Shown in pieces: positions 24,959 through 38,685 of a DNA stretch of 64,000 nucleotides. Position 1 is the stretch's first letter; each line of letters opens with the position of its first letter. A model generated the notes under the pieces. The model was not told the origin of the DNA and searched no databases. It was given only the letters and a program-made list of their open reading frames with translations. Made by a program: the position numbers and the translations under genes. Source of the stretch: Paragonimus skrjabini miyazakii (lineage: Eukaryota > Platyhelminthes > Trematoda > Plagiorchiida > Troglotrematidae); assembly GCA_014338405.1 (NCBI GenBank), contig JTDE01000161.1:224076-288075 (forward strand). Reading direction: 5' to 3'.

Positions 24959-27900
24959 CTGAAAGCAAGACAAAAATTGACATGTTTAATCACTTTCTAT
25001 GGGACAGGTTTTCGTGAGAATTTTGATGAGTATTTTTCATATGCACTCCGTAAGAAATTTAGGAGAATATGAAAAACTGAATGTTAGTCTGCTGAAAGGT
25101 GTCAAATAATAGAATACTAAGGACGGATTTACCAACTGGTATGAGTTAACTCAAAGTTCAAAGGTGAAAATTTGTATTTCAGAGTAAATAAACCGTACGA
25201 GATACGTGAGTAAAGAAAGTATTGTAGTAGTAAGTATAACTGTAACCCACTGAATGTAGTAAGAATACATTTAAGGAATTTTCTATATCGTTGTACATGC
25301 AAAAGTGAGTTTTGTGTAGCAGAAAACGTACAACTTGACTGTTATGCGTGACGATCTAAACAGGATAGTGTTTGTACTTGCTATGTTTGAGCTCATGGAA
25401 ACTTGCCTTAATTTTGTCAGTATATTCAGAAAATGGAGTTTCAGTCTATCCTAGTAGAATAATCCCAAACCACACGACCTCTGAGTGACAATATTGGTAG
25501 GCCGATCACGTGATCATTTCAGTCAGGTTTGAGATGGATGTTGATGTATAAAAGTTTGGAAAATACACCATAGCAACATAAATCAAAAGTCAAAATTTGT
25601 AAAGCTCCTTTAACTTTGATGTATTACACAAACAAATTGTGAAAGGGGAGTATAGAGTAAAGTTTTCTTCGATGTGGTTCTTATGTATTCCTTCTGATTT
25701 TGAAAAACCTGATTAGAGCCTTCTTTGAGATTAACAACCAGACGATCGGTTTGCAACATTTCAACTTATCCATAGTAGCATAACTGTGCAGATTATCAAA
25801 ACGAACTCTTTTAGTCATTCGAACAGATACCACTTAAACTATGTTCTAGTATACATAGTTGCGTTGACAATTTTCAATTGTGCTGACAGCCGAAGAGTAC
25901 AACAACAAAAATGTCCTTTAGAATAAAGAAGACTATTCAACAACCATTCCTCAAGAAAAGCACGCCAGGCCACATTAGTTGTCGGTAATTTCTTTGTTAT
26001 TTCGCATAATTTCATAGGACACAAACAATAGAATCGAATATAAATGAAGTATACAGACGTAACAGATCAAACGATCGATGACCCTTGCAGTTTCTACTCG
26101 TATTCTGCTCACAGCCAACCAGTTATTCCAACGTACAGATAGACTTTTCCTCAATTTCCCGAAAGTAGACAGCGTACATCCACAATCAAGTCTATGTGCC
26201 TTAATCAAGTGATATACGAAGCGTGTATGGTTCAGTCCATGTGAACCATCGTTGATTAGAACACGATGGTCACCCGATGGAAAATGTTGATTATAAATTA
26301 AACTGCAATGAATGTCGGTTAAAAATAACACAAAGTCATTCATTTACAACTGTCAACCTTGAGGTTTGCCACGATATCTGTTTAAGTAAAAATATGTCGA
26401 GAGAGGAATACAGTAACTGATAATCACACGGAAATCTACAGTCGTAAGAATGTAACAGTAAGCTGCTTTACTCAAATAAATCACAAGCAAGTGCGAGGCT
26501 AACGGATTTATTCCACAAATTCACTGATATAATCATGTTCCCTAGAGCAGAATCTAAAAACTCAGGGTATTTGTTATCGCTAGTAAAGCAGATATTGTAA
26601 TTTAATTGTTAAAATGAAAACAAACTGTATAAGGAATAATCCTTTACAATCGGGTGGTTTGATATGTTTTTAATTGCTCATTAGCGACTGACTTCGAAAA
26701 ACTGCTGATCAGCAATTGTTGTCCTCATGCTTGCAATAAACTCCATACCCGTTCGTTGATAACGCAAACTCAGTCTAGGAAAAAACATTTCTTATGCACA
26801 ACATTTCATTTGACCAAACATCCGTTTTGTAGATCACATTTTTAAAGATTTTAGGAGCTAAAATTCAAACGGTTGCAACCAGTCCGTCATATGAAACCGC
26901 ATGTCAACAAACAGGTCAAAATATGGCCACCTAGAATCTGTACCGTTCGCTGTGCAAAAGTATGGTTTACGCAGTTCAAAAAAGCCGACCGGTTAAGTGA
27001 ACTGGTTTCACGATAGAATGAGTCTCAAATATCAACCAAATCATGTTTTGCTTCTTGCTTGTGTGTTTGAATTACAACCTCAATTTAACCTACCGAAAAC
27101 TGCGAAACCAAAGAATGCAATATCGGAAAGTAGTCTACCTTCCATTAAAAGTTTACATTAATGTTTTTCAAAGGCACACGAGGTAAGAAAGTTCCTTTGC
27201 TGCTGAAAATTTCACAGTCAACGGAGCAGGTTAAGTATTTTCAACCAATATCGCCTAACAAACTGATGCCCACTCGAAGGTCCTGAATGCAATTCCGCAG
27301 CATACTTGTTGTTGCTGAGAGTTAACAAGGTCCACATCACTAGCCACTACTCAAGTAGTGATCACTGGACCAACCGTTTACAGAAAGCCGTCTCAAACCC
27401 TTTGTCCGCCCTCAAAAATCCCTGGTTGTTTGCAGGCAAATCAAAACAATCAATCAGTTTTAAATTTTAAGGAATAGAAATTTATTAGGTAATGTAGGTA
27501 ACCGCAACGAGAGTTGATTGAGATGTGGAATAATTCATAATGACTACTGTTATTCCACATCCATTTCATTAATGATACACATTAGTAGCCCATATGATGT
27601 ACTAAAAGTAACAAGACTTTGGTCGTGACAATCTACATGCACTCAATCACGTACCTCTCATGTTTCTTGCAATCAACTATTATGAATACCACAACAAAAC
27701 GAGAAGTGGGGCAACTGTCGCCAAGAGGTGGAACGAATAAGAAACATTGAAAAACTCGTGCAAAGATTGCGAAAATTCATGGCACCGGCTGCATTAACGG
27801 ACTACCTGATGGCCGACAGCAATTCCAGCAACAGATAAGAATTGTCGACGGATTCACTGGAGTAAGCCTTAACATCGTTGCTATCAAATGACGAATTCAG

Positions 27901-30847
27901 ATCTCACTTTGGCTGTTAAACTGCAGAGTCCATTCTACATTTGCAAACACTAAAATAGCATGTTGTTGCAAACGATGAGTTGAAATTTGTAGTCCGTGTC
28001 AAAGTTTACGAAGAACAGTAAACGAAACCGTTTGGCTGGGTGTATTACAGAGACTAACTGTTCTGGGAGCACGACCATAAGCACCACAAAAAGTATTGCT
28101 ATATTTTCATAGATGAAGCTTCAGGAAACCATAGTGAACTAACGTATGCTACAGACTCACTGGTTTAGCTGATAATGAATACAGATTGGAATGTTATGAA
28201 ATTCATTTTGATGGGTGCGCCTGCCTAGGGCTCTATATCGCATGGTCGATTCGACTGTGTACCTCAGAATCGAGAAAGTTCCAGTGTGACAAAATAATCT
28301 CTTGTTTATTACTCTCTGACAGGCATAAAACGCCTAGCATCTGATCAATCTTCCGTTGTTCCCAGGTCTTTCATTGATAATCACTCCCTATCGCCACCGT
28401 TTCAGACTGGTATCATGAACTTCGACTTTCCAATGCTTACATGTTTGTATTCTGTTGTAATCTGATAAGGTCCACAAGTTTGGAAGTTTGGTTCGATAGA
28501 CATGTCTTCGAAAACTCATTGCTAACATGGAGTTCACAAGCACCGTCAGCCAAACATAGCAAAACCGTACAAACGCACTGTGTCTACATGAAGTGGTGAA
28601 CAAATAACTGAAATCGCTGCAATATGTAAGCGGCTGATTTAAAGCAAAGGTTGCGGAACACGATTTCTTCCATGTTTAGTCTTTATACGGATGATTTTAA
28701 TCCGTGAAAGTGAAAATACGTTTCGCTAGAAAATTTTCGCCTATTTCGCAGGGATGAAACGACACTGACTAGCAGCATACACGTTCGCAGTCGGCTTGAA
28801 ATGCTGGTTAATCATAGCAGAAGATTTAGAACTAAATGAATTTATTCATGACTGTAATAATCCAGTTGTCTCCAGTTGACCAATTCGTCAATTGCAGACA
28901 TGATTGACCTAGTGAACAACAGAATCTTGTCATGACCAACAAGACAGCCGCGTAAGCCTGGTATACTCGGCGTCGCACACAGTAAGTGGTCCGGCTTGAC
29001 CTCGTCGAGATATATCCGTCTGTTTGGTCACTTACGTCTGCTTCTACTAAGTTTACAGTTGATTGACTAACTGGTAGAAAGACGAATAGCTGACTACTGA
29101 TGAAAGCCAGTCGTGCGGCGCTCGGTGGCACGGATGCACTCGGGTACGTCACAATAACAAGTTGCATTCGCTGACATATTGAAGTACATATGTGTGTGAA
29201 TTTCTGCGTTATGCTTCAATATGATTGTTCAGAGTTAATTGAGACATATTACTAATGAGAGTTTATTACTTCATATTCTTTCAAAAGGAACAGATGCGGC
29301 TCGATAAGGTTAAACAACTTGCCTGTTCATACCAAGTTAATAGGAAGTAATGTAACAGGTAACAAATAAAACACAACAGTAAAAAAGCTTACGGAAACGA
29401 GCTATGTGAGTATTCATCACATACTTCCAAATACCAGGTAAGAAATGGGATAGCCTTATTCACAGTGAAAATTGAGATAATTCGAGAGACATATAACCAT
29501 GTAAACAACTAGTTAGTTAGGGTTCTTTTTTATTGTACGTCAGAACCAGTCAATAATCTTTTTGTACGTACTGAGTTGGATATTGGTGTCTGAGAGACCA
29601 CACCGAAATGGACCGCGAAAATTGGGTATAATCTATTTCATACAGAATTTCAGATAGTATCGAAGTTCCTCCAGTCAGTGTCGTTCCGATTGGTTAGAGC
29701 CGAGCACTCGCGTGGAAAACTTGTTCATGTGGCAGTGAGAACATCGGAACGATGCAATTACTTGAGTTTCACGTTTCCTTGGTCACTGAATTCTAAAATG
29801 TCTGCTATAAAACCTGCCGTACAAATGTACTCAAACCTGGTACGCAGCGTCAAATTAAAACGCGGGTCTAATGGTCCCAATCATGTTCACATTCACGAGG
29901 GAGGAGTAAGCAGAATGGGGTTCGAACTGTTAGGTTCGTACGAACCATAGTGCCGAGATCATCCTCGGTCTTGGCGAGTTAGTTAAGACAGTTGGTGCTT
30001 ATAGTCCATCCATCTGGATGGTTATGACCAACCACAGGGTGCCATTTTTTCCAAAATTACTCTTTTTTTAGTTGTGATCACAAAAACGAGAGCCATGTAA
30101 AACTGTCATTTATATCCGCAAAACATTTTGTAAAAAAGAAGTTAAACCTGCTTGAAACCTCAATGAGTACAGTCGATCATCAGCGAATATTCTTTTTCGT
30201 AAGCATTTTATGGAGTATACAGGACAGTGTTGGGAACAAACTATTCACTGTTCAGTGTAGAAAGTATTTTAGTTATGCTAACATAGTATAAGTATGGACC
30301 AGAGTAATTGTGTATAATTTGGTTGAAATAATTAGCCATAAATCAAGGTTGCCAGAAAATATTATGGAATACCTTCCTAACGATGAAATCCGTGAATGTC
30401 AATTATCGACCCTACAGAGTTTAACTTGTTATTTTGCGATAGAATTTTTCCCCAGTGAAAGAAAATATAATGAACACTCGTTTGAAAATTACTTATTGAT
30501 CGTACATGTTTACGGGAGCACACAAACAAACTAAAGCTATGAATATTTCAGAAATTTTGCAAACGAGGAAACCAATATTTAGTGAACTTATAAACACGAT
30601 AAATATTACTATGTTGAATTCTTTCACAAAAAATCAATAAATAACATTAACAGAAAATTCAGCATCTCATGAAGTCAACCGATTGAGAAATAATCGTTGC
30701 AAACCAGTTGAATGTCTATACACGGAAGGTTGGATTTATGGTATACAAGTTTATCTCTGATCAGGTATAACAAATCGCGGTCGTTTTGTGGACCAAACTA
30801 TTAGCTGTCAAAAAATTTCCAGCGATTGTCAACACGAAATGACTCAC
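24959..30847. other. DDR intron without recognised genes
   Basis: Intron of 5.9 kb on the minus strand. It holds a 122-codon minus-strand frame (26343-25975), two shorter frames (29167-28832 minus and 29678-29950 plus) and a 14-bp palindrome at 29933. None of the translations shows a known domain, and none has good splice sites on both sides. Confidence 0.6.
29933..29946. repeat. Perfect 14-bp palindrome
   Basis: GGTTCGTACGAACC is its own reverse complement. A second palindromic cluster (CCATCC-ATCT-GGATGG) lies about 60 bases downstream at 30008-30023. No function is apparent; possibly the end of a repeat unit. Confidence 0.7.
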
Positions 30848-31389
30848 GATTTTCGAAAGTCACTTCACTGACAGCAATCCAATCACTCGCAAAATACAAC
30901 TTCAGTTCCACGTATTGTCCAACTCCCAATTCGGATTCAGTCCGTGTGGAATAATCCGTGACATTTCGGGAGCTACTTGCAGACGGATGCATCGTTGCCA
31001 GTTTTGTGTTGAGAGGAATCCAACGTGAAGTTAGACTTGATCTGTCTGGCTCCGGAATGAAGAAAATTGAAGTAGTTTGTTCTTTATTCAGTTTACTGCC
31101 AACTTCTGGATGTGTCATACTAAAGTGGGCAGTGATGTTCTTTGGGATAGCCACATTGTTACGAAAATCATTGGACACATGCAAGAGAATGTGGGTGAAG
31201 TTGTAGATATCATCGAAACGGAACACAAGACGAATATGCTCCAGTTCAGTCATCGACCGATCCCACAGATTACTGCCAGCCATACCAGAATAGTAAGTGC
31301 CGTCACGTGATTGATAACCAGAACGTCTACGGAGTTTGTGAAAGTAGGATTGTCTCTTCCACGCGACAAATTTGAAACTGGAGAATGGA
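30848..31389 (-). CDS. DDR: Discoidin domain receptor, DS-like domain second half (partial gene)
   Basis: Residues 241-420 of the traced part. It aligns with the second half of the DS-like domain that follows discoidin in DDRs. FKFVAWKRQS corresponds to the GYDYVGW block. LVFRFDDIYNFTHILLHVSN corresponds to the MEFEFDRL-AF--MQVHCNN block of DDR1. ELKLYFASDWIAVSEVTFEN corresponds to the FLFAGPWLLFSEISF strand. N-glycosylation sequons occur at NFT, NIT and NVT. Compared with vertebrate DDRs it carries extra loops, notably between VAW and the FRFDD strand. Two in-phase acceptors 12 bases apart are usable, giving exon starts at 31389 or 31377. The donor is C/GTGAGT. One leading base completes the codon from the exon at 38415, and one trailing base continues into the membrane exon. 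This is among the strongest evidence that the gene is a DDR. Confidence 0.87.
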
Positions 31390-31910
31390 CTGTGGAAGTA
31401 GAACAGTTAACTTGGAAGTGGGCTAATAATGTAATTTCGTTCTGAATTTGTATCCACGTTTTCCCTCATTCTAGAAAGATTTAGCAATTTACACAGTTGA
31501 ATAACTGAGTAACAAGTGGTAAGAATACTGCCGAGGAAAGGGAGAAAGGAGACTCAAAATGTTTAACGCCGTTCAAATGTGGCTTCAAGGTCAAATGAAA
31601 GTAGCATGAAGGTGAGATATTTTTCTCCCTTTTTTGACCTGTATTTGAGCTTCTTTTGATTTACCATTCGCAGATGTTACTTATCTTTTAGGTAATCCGG
31701 AAGTTGGTGTCATTCAGTACCCATCAAATTATGGTTGCGGTTTTCTACCCTGTTGGAAGCTGTCAGCACTAAATAGAAGAAACCAGCGGTCTGTACGTGC
31801 ATGAGGAATGCCTTACTATGGCGATCAGATGGGAACACCGATATGTTCATGAAAATGCTTCACTACTTAAACTGAAGCTATAATCAAGTTATGTCTCATA
31901 TTCTGGATAT

Positions 31911-32393
31911 ATGAGGAAAACTAACGTAAACAAGATATCGACGTGTTCATACTTTTGGATTCAAGCTAGTTGGGTTGCAGACAAGACATCAGATTTCACC
32001 ATAAATCGAAGTCGTCTCAATAATCAACCCGATTCCCTTCCAATCAGGCTGTTGATAAAGGAGGCTGATACTTTGTTTCAGTTGGTTCTCGTATTTATTG
32101 TTATGCCTACTAAACAGCTGGAGACACAAGACGATCGTTTTTCTTGCATAATCGGTTCTAAATATCGCAATAATAATATAATCTATTGTACCTCTGTTCC
32201 ACGAAATGACTCACGTTCCAAGGACGGTTCCTTTCATTTCTATATAGATGGATACAGGTTATTCCTTCTCGACAGCGTAATGATTATTCCAGTTCCCTTC
32301 AGTTGTCGTGAACTTGAAGGCTCTGACCATAAATTAACGGCTCTAAATTGGAAGCTCACAAAACGTTCGTGTTCATCTATTTCGGTTCATTGA
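31911..32393 (+). other. Unexplained 160-codon open frame, antisense in DDR intron
   Basis: This is one of the two longest plus-strand frames outside the retrotransposon. It starts with ATG (the sequence MRKTNVNK) and ends in TGA. I recognise no domain, signal peptide, membrane helix or repeat. Codon use looks no different from the surrounding non-coding DNA. A frame of this length can arise by chance in 64 kb read in six frames, so I do not call it a gene. Confidence 0.15.
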
Positions 32394-34663
32394 GATTTAG
32401 TTGTAATGACTGAATGGGTAAGTGCTCCTCATGACAAGGTACTTCCTCTCATCGGAAAACGTTTAGCTTTCTCGTGGATATTTTTGTGATGTAAAGAACT
32501 TACTATTCAAGCTCTAACGTTAGTCTAAGTGATAAATCTCAGCACGTGAATTATATCAATGCATATATCTAACCATATTTACTTTGACTCTTAAGCTCGA
32601 GATGTGATGTACATCTTTGATAAGGTCGTTAACCAGAAGAGCTCATAGACAAACAAGAGGAATTCTGACTGTGCTATATTAGACCCATTGACATGAGACA
32701 TTTTTCCCTAAAAGGACTGTCATATTCCCATGGTTGTTTGAACCACGGGCACGCTTCTTTGTGGGGTATTTGAGTGATAACTGAATGTGAGCTTCTACGA
32801 ATCCACTACACACTTCCTTAGCGTGGTCAAAAGTACCGTAACGAACGAACTACCTATCATCAACCTAAGGTAAAATATACTATAGTTTGAGCTATTGTTT
32901 CCATGACCTTTGGTATATAGTTCTACAAAGCTTGTCTGCAAATTCATGAGATCCCATTTGATTATCATTCGTGCAGTTGAATAACTTCAAAAATGGTAAA
33001 CTTATGAATTTGATTTAATAGGGTCAGCAGTCTAACTGTTATGAAGGAGTTAGACGTATTGTCGAGTTAACTGTTGATGTGAATAAACCAAAGAGATTAC
33101 ATGCTTCTAGAGTCAAAAAACTTCAGTAGCTGTAAAAGTTTACAGTTTCGATGCTTCAAACTAATCCACAAGCACGACAAATTGGCTCATAGTCTAATGA
33201 GATTGCATAATTGGCCAATCTTGCCAAGCTGTCAAAAGAGATCTAACCTAAACTGTTGTTCACTGATGCAGAACACATCCTGAAAAATGCAACCGTAATG
33301 TCACTATCAGACTTAATCGAAACATTCCCGATTACATAATTTGATAGCTTTGGAGCAATTACCTACCTATAGAGCTAATCCTGGGATTTACCGAAGAAAG
33401 TCATGATAACTTGACTAATCCGGTTGTTCCTTAGGATTTTTCTCCAAGTGACAAGTTCTGAGTTAAGCTAGATTATGCAATTCACTAAGTCAACAACAAA
33501 ATTTGCAAACTATGTGGCTTCTACAAACATCTCCGAACGACATTTGCAATCAGTTAATGTGTAATCTTCTTTCTGTGATACAATGAGAAATAAGCGTCCC
33601 CAATAACATTGCGCCCGTCTATAGGCTTATAGGTATGTTTGTTCGTATAGAGGTAGGAATAATCTATGTTTATAACTGCTTATTTGTGTGCTATTCGATA
33701 AATGGAAAATGTTTGGTGCATGTGATTATGGGATAAGTGTAATCTCGTGTGAATGAAAATAAGTTTGTATAGAGTGACTGCCGTGCAATAAATTCCACTA
33801 CGATCATTGTAGTAAACCAATCCAATATTCTGTCACATGATTACAATTCTGTTTCATGGGAAAGACCGGAAAGGGTAGCTGAACAATTTGTAATGCTGGT
33901 TGATGTTACAGAGAGTAATCAACTTGACAGTTGTTCTTATTTGACGGAAGGAGATCTGTTAGTGAATGATATGATGAGTGCGAATGAGGTCCTCCGTTAT
34001 AAAGTATATAATGCGTTAACAATTTGCACTGTTTGAACAATTTTTCTGAGCCCTCCTGCGAATACTTTCTATGAGTGGGAATGCTTTAATGACCACTACA
34101 GCGAGTTTGTTCGTTTTCAGACGTGAGCACAATACGAAGCTTGAGTGAGAGGAAACGTTTCAACGATGGAATATTCCACAAATCCTTCCTAAGAACTACA
34201 AGGTGTTATGCGCTCTTCAGACCGCGGCTAAAAGATTTGTTGACATGCTCAACTCATCCCTATCAAAGATCCTGAGGTTTAATACGCATACGGATATGTA
34301 TAGTATACTGTCGTCGGGGTCATAATCAGCACAAGTTTGCTGGTAAATATGCATAACTCTGCATTTGTTGGCGCTGAATGACGAGTTGTGTCTAAAGGCG
34401 CTTATCCAAATCTGCTCAACTCCCACGGTGGAATTTTCACATTCTCCAATGACCTCGAAACCATTTGAATTTTCATGTGACGGCATGTTGCAATATCCAA
34501 GAGTTGACAACGATAGGGGCTCCAAGAAAGAAATGATGAATATGCAGCCTGGGATGGATCCTCGCGGAACTAGTCCGATGGCTTCGCATTTGTTCTGACG
34601 TTAAACCTGAGCCGGATTAACTATTGCTCCATTTTTCAGAGCAAACACTCCTTAGGACCTTAC

Positions 34664-34890
34664 CTGTGAAGTTGCCATCATATGATGGGACAGTCATCGT
34701 TATAAAATCCCAAGGAATATTCACATAGATTGCTTGGATGAGTGGACATACGTGACCACTGACCGCCCGTACGTCCCAAATAATCCGAGCCCCAAGATGT
34801 AAAATAAAATCCGATTTTATAACTGGTAACGTGACTGGATCCGTTGTTAGACAGACAGTCCTCCTCAATGAAACCTCATCTCCGTTGGCT
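34664..34890 (-). other. Possible cassette exon of the DDR gene (doubtful)
   Basis: A 227-base open stretch between an AG (GTGACAG) and a good donor (ACAG/GTAAGG). Its start phase fits the preceding DDR exon, and the translation contains ILHLGARIIWDVRAVSGHVC and the sequon NFT. However, its acceptor lacks a pyrimidine tract, its end leaves one base while the next DDR exon needs two, and known DDRs have no such insertion here. It could be an alternative exon, a chance frame or a decayed insertion. Confidence 0.2.
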
Positions 34891-37800
34891 CTGTCACTAG
34901 CTGTTATACATTCCATAAGTTATAGTTTGTTTCGTAGTACAACGGTTCAGTAATAAGACGGAAGAAAACTGACCCTCATATGTTCTTCCTTTTTCGGAAC
35001 TGAAACGCTATGTTCAAATCAATGATGGTACAATAATTACGCATCATATAATCTCTTGTGTCCTAGACTCGCAGAAATCCTTAGTTCACTTGATATCCTC
35101 CTCGCCCGGTGAGTTATACGGCGCTGATTGGTGATAATTTTCGGATTTGAGTATAACATTTGGAACCTATAACCCAAAAGTGTGTCAACTCTGCTCATTC
35201 GAACGATCCTAATTCCAACAAGCGGATGCAATTAACCTCTGTGCTAAGCCACATATTGTTTACAATTTCAGACAATCGCGTTATTCTTTAATGTGCCATT
35301 ATATCTTCGTGTTATTTTCAATATCTGTTTGCATCTGAGAAAACATTTTCTTCAACTAGGTAAGTGATGTTGTTTTGGATTGAAAATCTAACTTAAAAAA
35401 GTGTTATATGGTTGAAGGTAATATCGTAATACCGACATGTTCGTCAGCGTCAAAGGACAATGTATCAGTTCATGTGGATAAGTCAGCTTTCTGGCCAATA
35501 TTTATCAGGCTGTCAGGCGTGTAAACAGCCATAGATGACATATTGCGATTGTTCTATATGCTCGGAATCACTAGCGACTTCTGTCAAGGTTTAACGATCA
35601 GTTTGGTTAGTAACGGACACTAAGCCATACGCTCTAGTTCAATCTTCACTCGAATACGCAATGTTCTATGCTGTAAGCACCCATATTCAAGCTAAGTTAA
35701 AACAATATCCGAACCCATAGTCCTCACATTGACTTTTATACCATTTAATAGTAAACGTAATATACCGGAAGTCACTTAATAAACTTTATATTAAAAGATA
35801 AATCGCTATTTTATCAAACTTGTCTATGTTTACATCTGATAACATTTTACAACAGTATCGGAATTTCTCTTCTTTTCACTTAACCGCATTTATCAGTAGT
35901 GCATTATGTACGTCACAAAACAAACGATACATGAACCATACGGTTTGTACACAAACAAAACTTGGCAATTGATACGTTCAGAAGTACTTAGGAATCACTA
36001 TCATCTAACGCGGCTGTCTTCTTTTGTTGAACTGAAGACGAGGTGCAAGTAAACCATGTTTGTGCAAGAAAAATTAAAAACAAGCCGGAGGAATCTGTAG
36101 TACGCATGACTGGCTGTACATAACAGGGTGATATTGTGCAAAGTTGTAGATCATCACCTACGTACCACACAAAAGATGATCGTGGTAAACTTTGTCTACT
36201 TAATTGTGTACATGAAAACAAAATACGCCTGGGATAGTTATAAGTGAAGAAATTGTAATTTTGTGGTACGAGTTATGAGGTTTCGTTCTGGTTACCATCT
36301 CACTAATATCCACCGAACACGGGTAAAAAATTTAAATAGGTTTAACGAAACTGTATTAAATGAATACGATATTTGATTTGAAACTCTTCTTTAGCAAAAA
36401 TGTGTTAGTTTTGATGATTGATACAAGACATAGCCTCCACTTGTAACCACATTCGTGTTAATACTTTCCTCTCAAACTTATATCGTCACACCAACAAGTG
36501 TCCTTGTTAATCATAGATTCCGATTCCTACATGCAAAATCACGGTAAACAAACAGCATTATGAAAAATTTCATTTGCGTGAGAAAACAAGAAATGTGAAA
36601 TACTTCTCATAAGCTTTTATTGAATAAAATATGTTGCACTTCGATGGAAACACCTAAATAAGCAAACCTTCCATCAAGGGACGTTTACCGTAGATAATAT
36701 ATGATTTCAATTACGGTCATATGACAAATCACCACCAACTCTCTTCAAACAGGACAAACTTCAGTCGTGCTTGTCAGATTTTCCCTCAGCAAGGAACGAG
36801 TAATGCTAATCAGTGACAGGCGTGCTGACACCCCGTTTGTTGACGGGATATATCAACACGTTATGATGATTAGTGATGGCCATCCCGTCACAATTGTTGT
36901 CATATCTGCTTGCTAGAATCCTCACAAAGATAGTTCTGCTTTGCTGGCCTGTGGTTGAATATAATTGAGAATAGTAATAAACATCCTCAACGGTTTCTCG
37001 AGAAAACGGTTTTATTGGGTTGGAGGAACATAGAGCGGAGGAGACATTAAATTTGATGATGAAGAAAGGAAGTGGAGATAATATGTACGTTTACGAAGGG
37101 CTGAGGACCAAGCATTAAATCGGTCGGATCGTTTAGAGTAACCAACCACAACCGTTCCTGATAATGAAAAATGTGCAATGCAAAAATTATGAACAGATTA
37201 CAGTGGCATAGTTTGTCTCGCCGTGAGCAGTTTTGATGTTCTTAGTATATAATCTTGGAATAGACGAAACAGTGAATAAATAGTTTATTTGTTTTCCTTA
37301 GAAATGAACGTTTTGTATCTTCATCGTAGACAATAAAATATCCGTGGTTCTCACTGATAATTAACTATCACACAACCGTGAATAAAGGAACGAATTCAGT
37401 ATATGAAGACAGGAAAACAGAAGAAACCAACTACCGAAAATATCCTGCGTCTATATACAAAGATTCTGCATCAAGGTGTAGTCGAACGGTGAAGGAAGGT
37501 AAAGCGTCATCAGCAACAGCTTGCTTACGGTTCTCACTGATTCTCATCATTAGGTACACTTACTTCATAGATAACTCAGCCAAATAACAATATTCACGCC
37601 GCTGAATCCGATCAGCCGCCATTTCACTCAACGTATTCAGCCCGGAGTGGGTGCTATATTGCAAGTTTCTGGCATCAGCAACGGAGTAGAAACAGGTCAG
37701 CTATACTGACCCTCACGTTTTTCTGGCTTAGACACCAACCCTGTGGAATTATAGATAGGTGTATCTTCTGCCTCAATGATAGCTTTATTGACAAGCGATC

Positions 37801-38414
37801 GCCTTGGACCGGTAGCACGGATAAATTTGAAGTCTTTCGGTGCTCCTTGAGGCAAAAACGATTTCCATTGAATTAGTTCTCTGCATTAGCCAGGCCATAT
37901 GATCGGTCATCAGATCGATCATCTATACTGTTACATGAACTGGTAAAAGGACCGTTCCAGAGGTTTCTACGAGATACAATAAGTGTTTAACTCAAGAACC
38001 ACCGTTTCGCATGCTACATTAATTGTTTCATGAATCGCTCATGCGATTTGGATCCAGCATCCATTAAAACCTTCCGGCTAGCATGGTACGTATGCATAAC
38101 TAGCCTCTCAATGTCTGGTCAGGTTCCTTAGTTTAAACTTTGGAAAACATAAATTGATTGTTTGTTAAAACATTGCCAAAAACTGTTCCAAAACATTAAC
38201 TCCGGAATTCGCTATTGGAAGCCGCAAGCGCCTAAGATTCCCTACTATTTTGGGTCACTGATCTAACTCTTATTGGTTCATGTTGAAGTCCCATATATTA
38301 ATAAATATCGCTCTAACATTTTGCAATCGTCAACAGTTTGGTTGGTTGAGTAACTTTTCATCTACTAAACTCCCAGTATACTTTAGAAACGCGACGAAGA
38401 CAGCTGGCACTTAC

Positions 38415-38685
38415 CTTGTTCCTGTATGTGCCTCAGTATCATTATCTGTCAATTTTCCAAGGCCTCCCCGTAAAACTAGGGGAGGAGTGGTCAATTTTGT
38501 TGAAAAATGTTGTGTGCGATCATGCTTGCCTGAAAGACTGTCTGGAAATCCCGAACTGACCAAAGATGCATCATAACTGTAGTCTTGAAACCGGGTCTGT
38601 GCACTTCTGGATTCAAAAGTGTAACTTGGCAAAACGGTCTCCGAAAGAAAGGTTCCCTGAGGTACCAGATATTCCACAACCCCAT
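38415..38685 (-). CDS. DDR: Discoidin domain receptor, DS-like domain first half (partial gene)
   Basis: Residues 151-239 of the traced part. GVVEYLVPQGTFLSETV aligns with the start of the DS-like domain (DG-V-Y--P-GQ---L of DDR1 and DDR2), and GGLGKLTD aligns with the conserved GGLGQLADG. The segment between them (QTRFQDYSYDA) covers the NDS-YDG block. The acceptor is TTTTTGTCCCTAG and the donor ACAAG/GTAAGT. Two leading bases complete an Asn codon with the discoidin exon; two trailing bases pair with the exon at 31389. The DS-like domain packs on the discoidin domain and completes the collagen-binding ectodomain in known DDRs. The usual Asp-rich DG--GLDDF stretch after GLGKL is replaced by DTEAHTG, so this turn is diverged. 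Confidence 0.87.

Larger units (their letters stand above)
31390..38414. other. DDR intron with two unexplained open frames
   Basis: Intron of 7 kb on the minus strand. It contains a 160-codon plus-strand frame (31911-32393) and a possible minus-strand cassette exon (34664-34890). Otherwise it is featureless AT-rich sequence with short frames. Confidence 0.6.

Noticed and set aside
25975..26343. 122-codon minus-strand frame
   Set aside because: No domain, no good splice sites, and the DDR frame joins perfectly without it (30848 to 24958).
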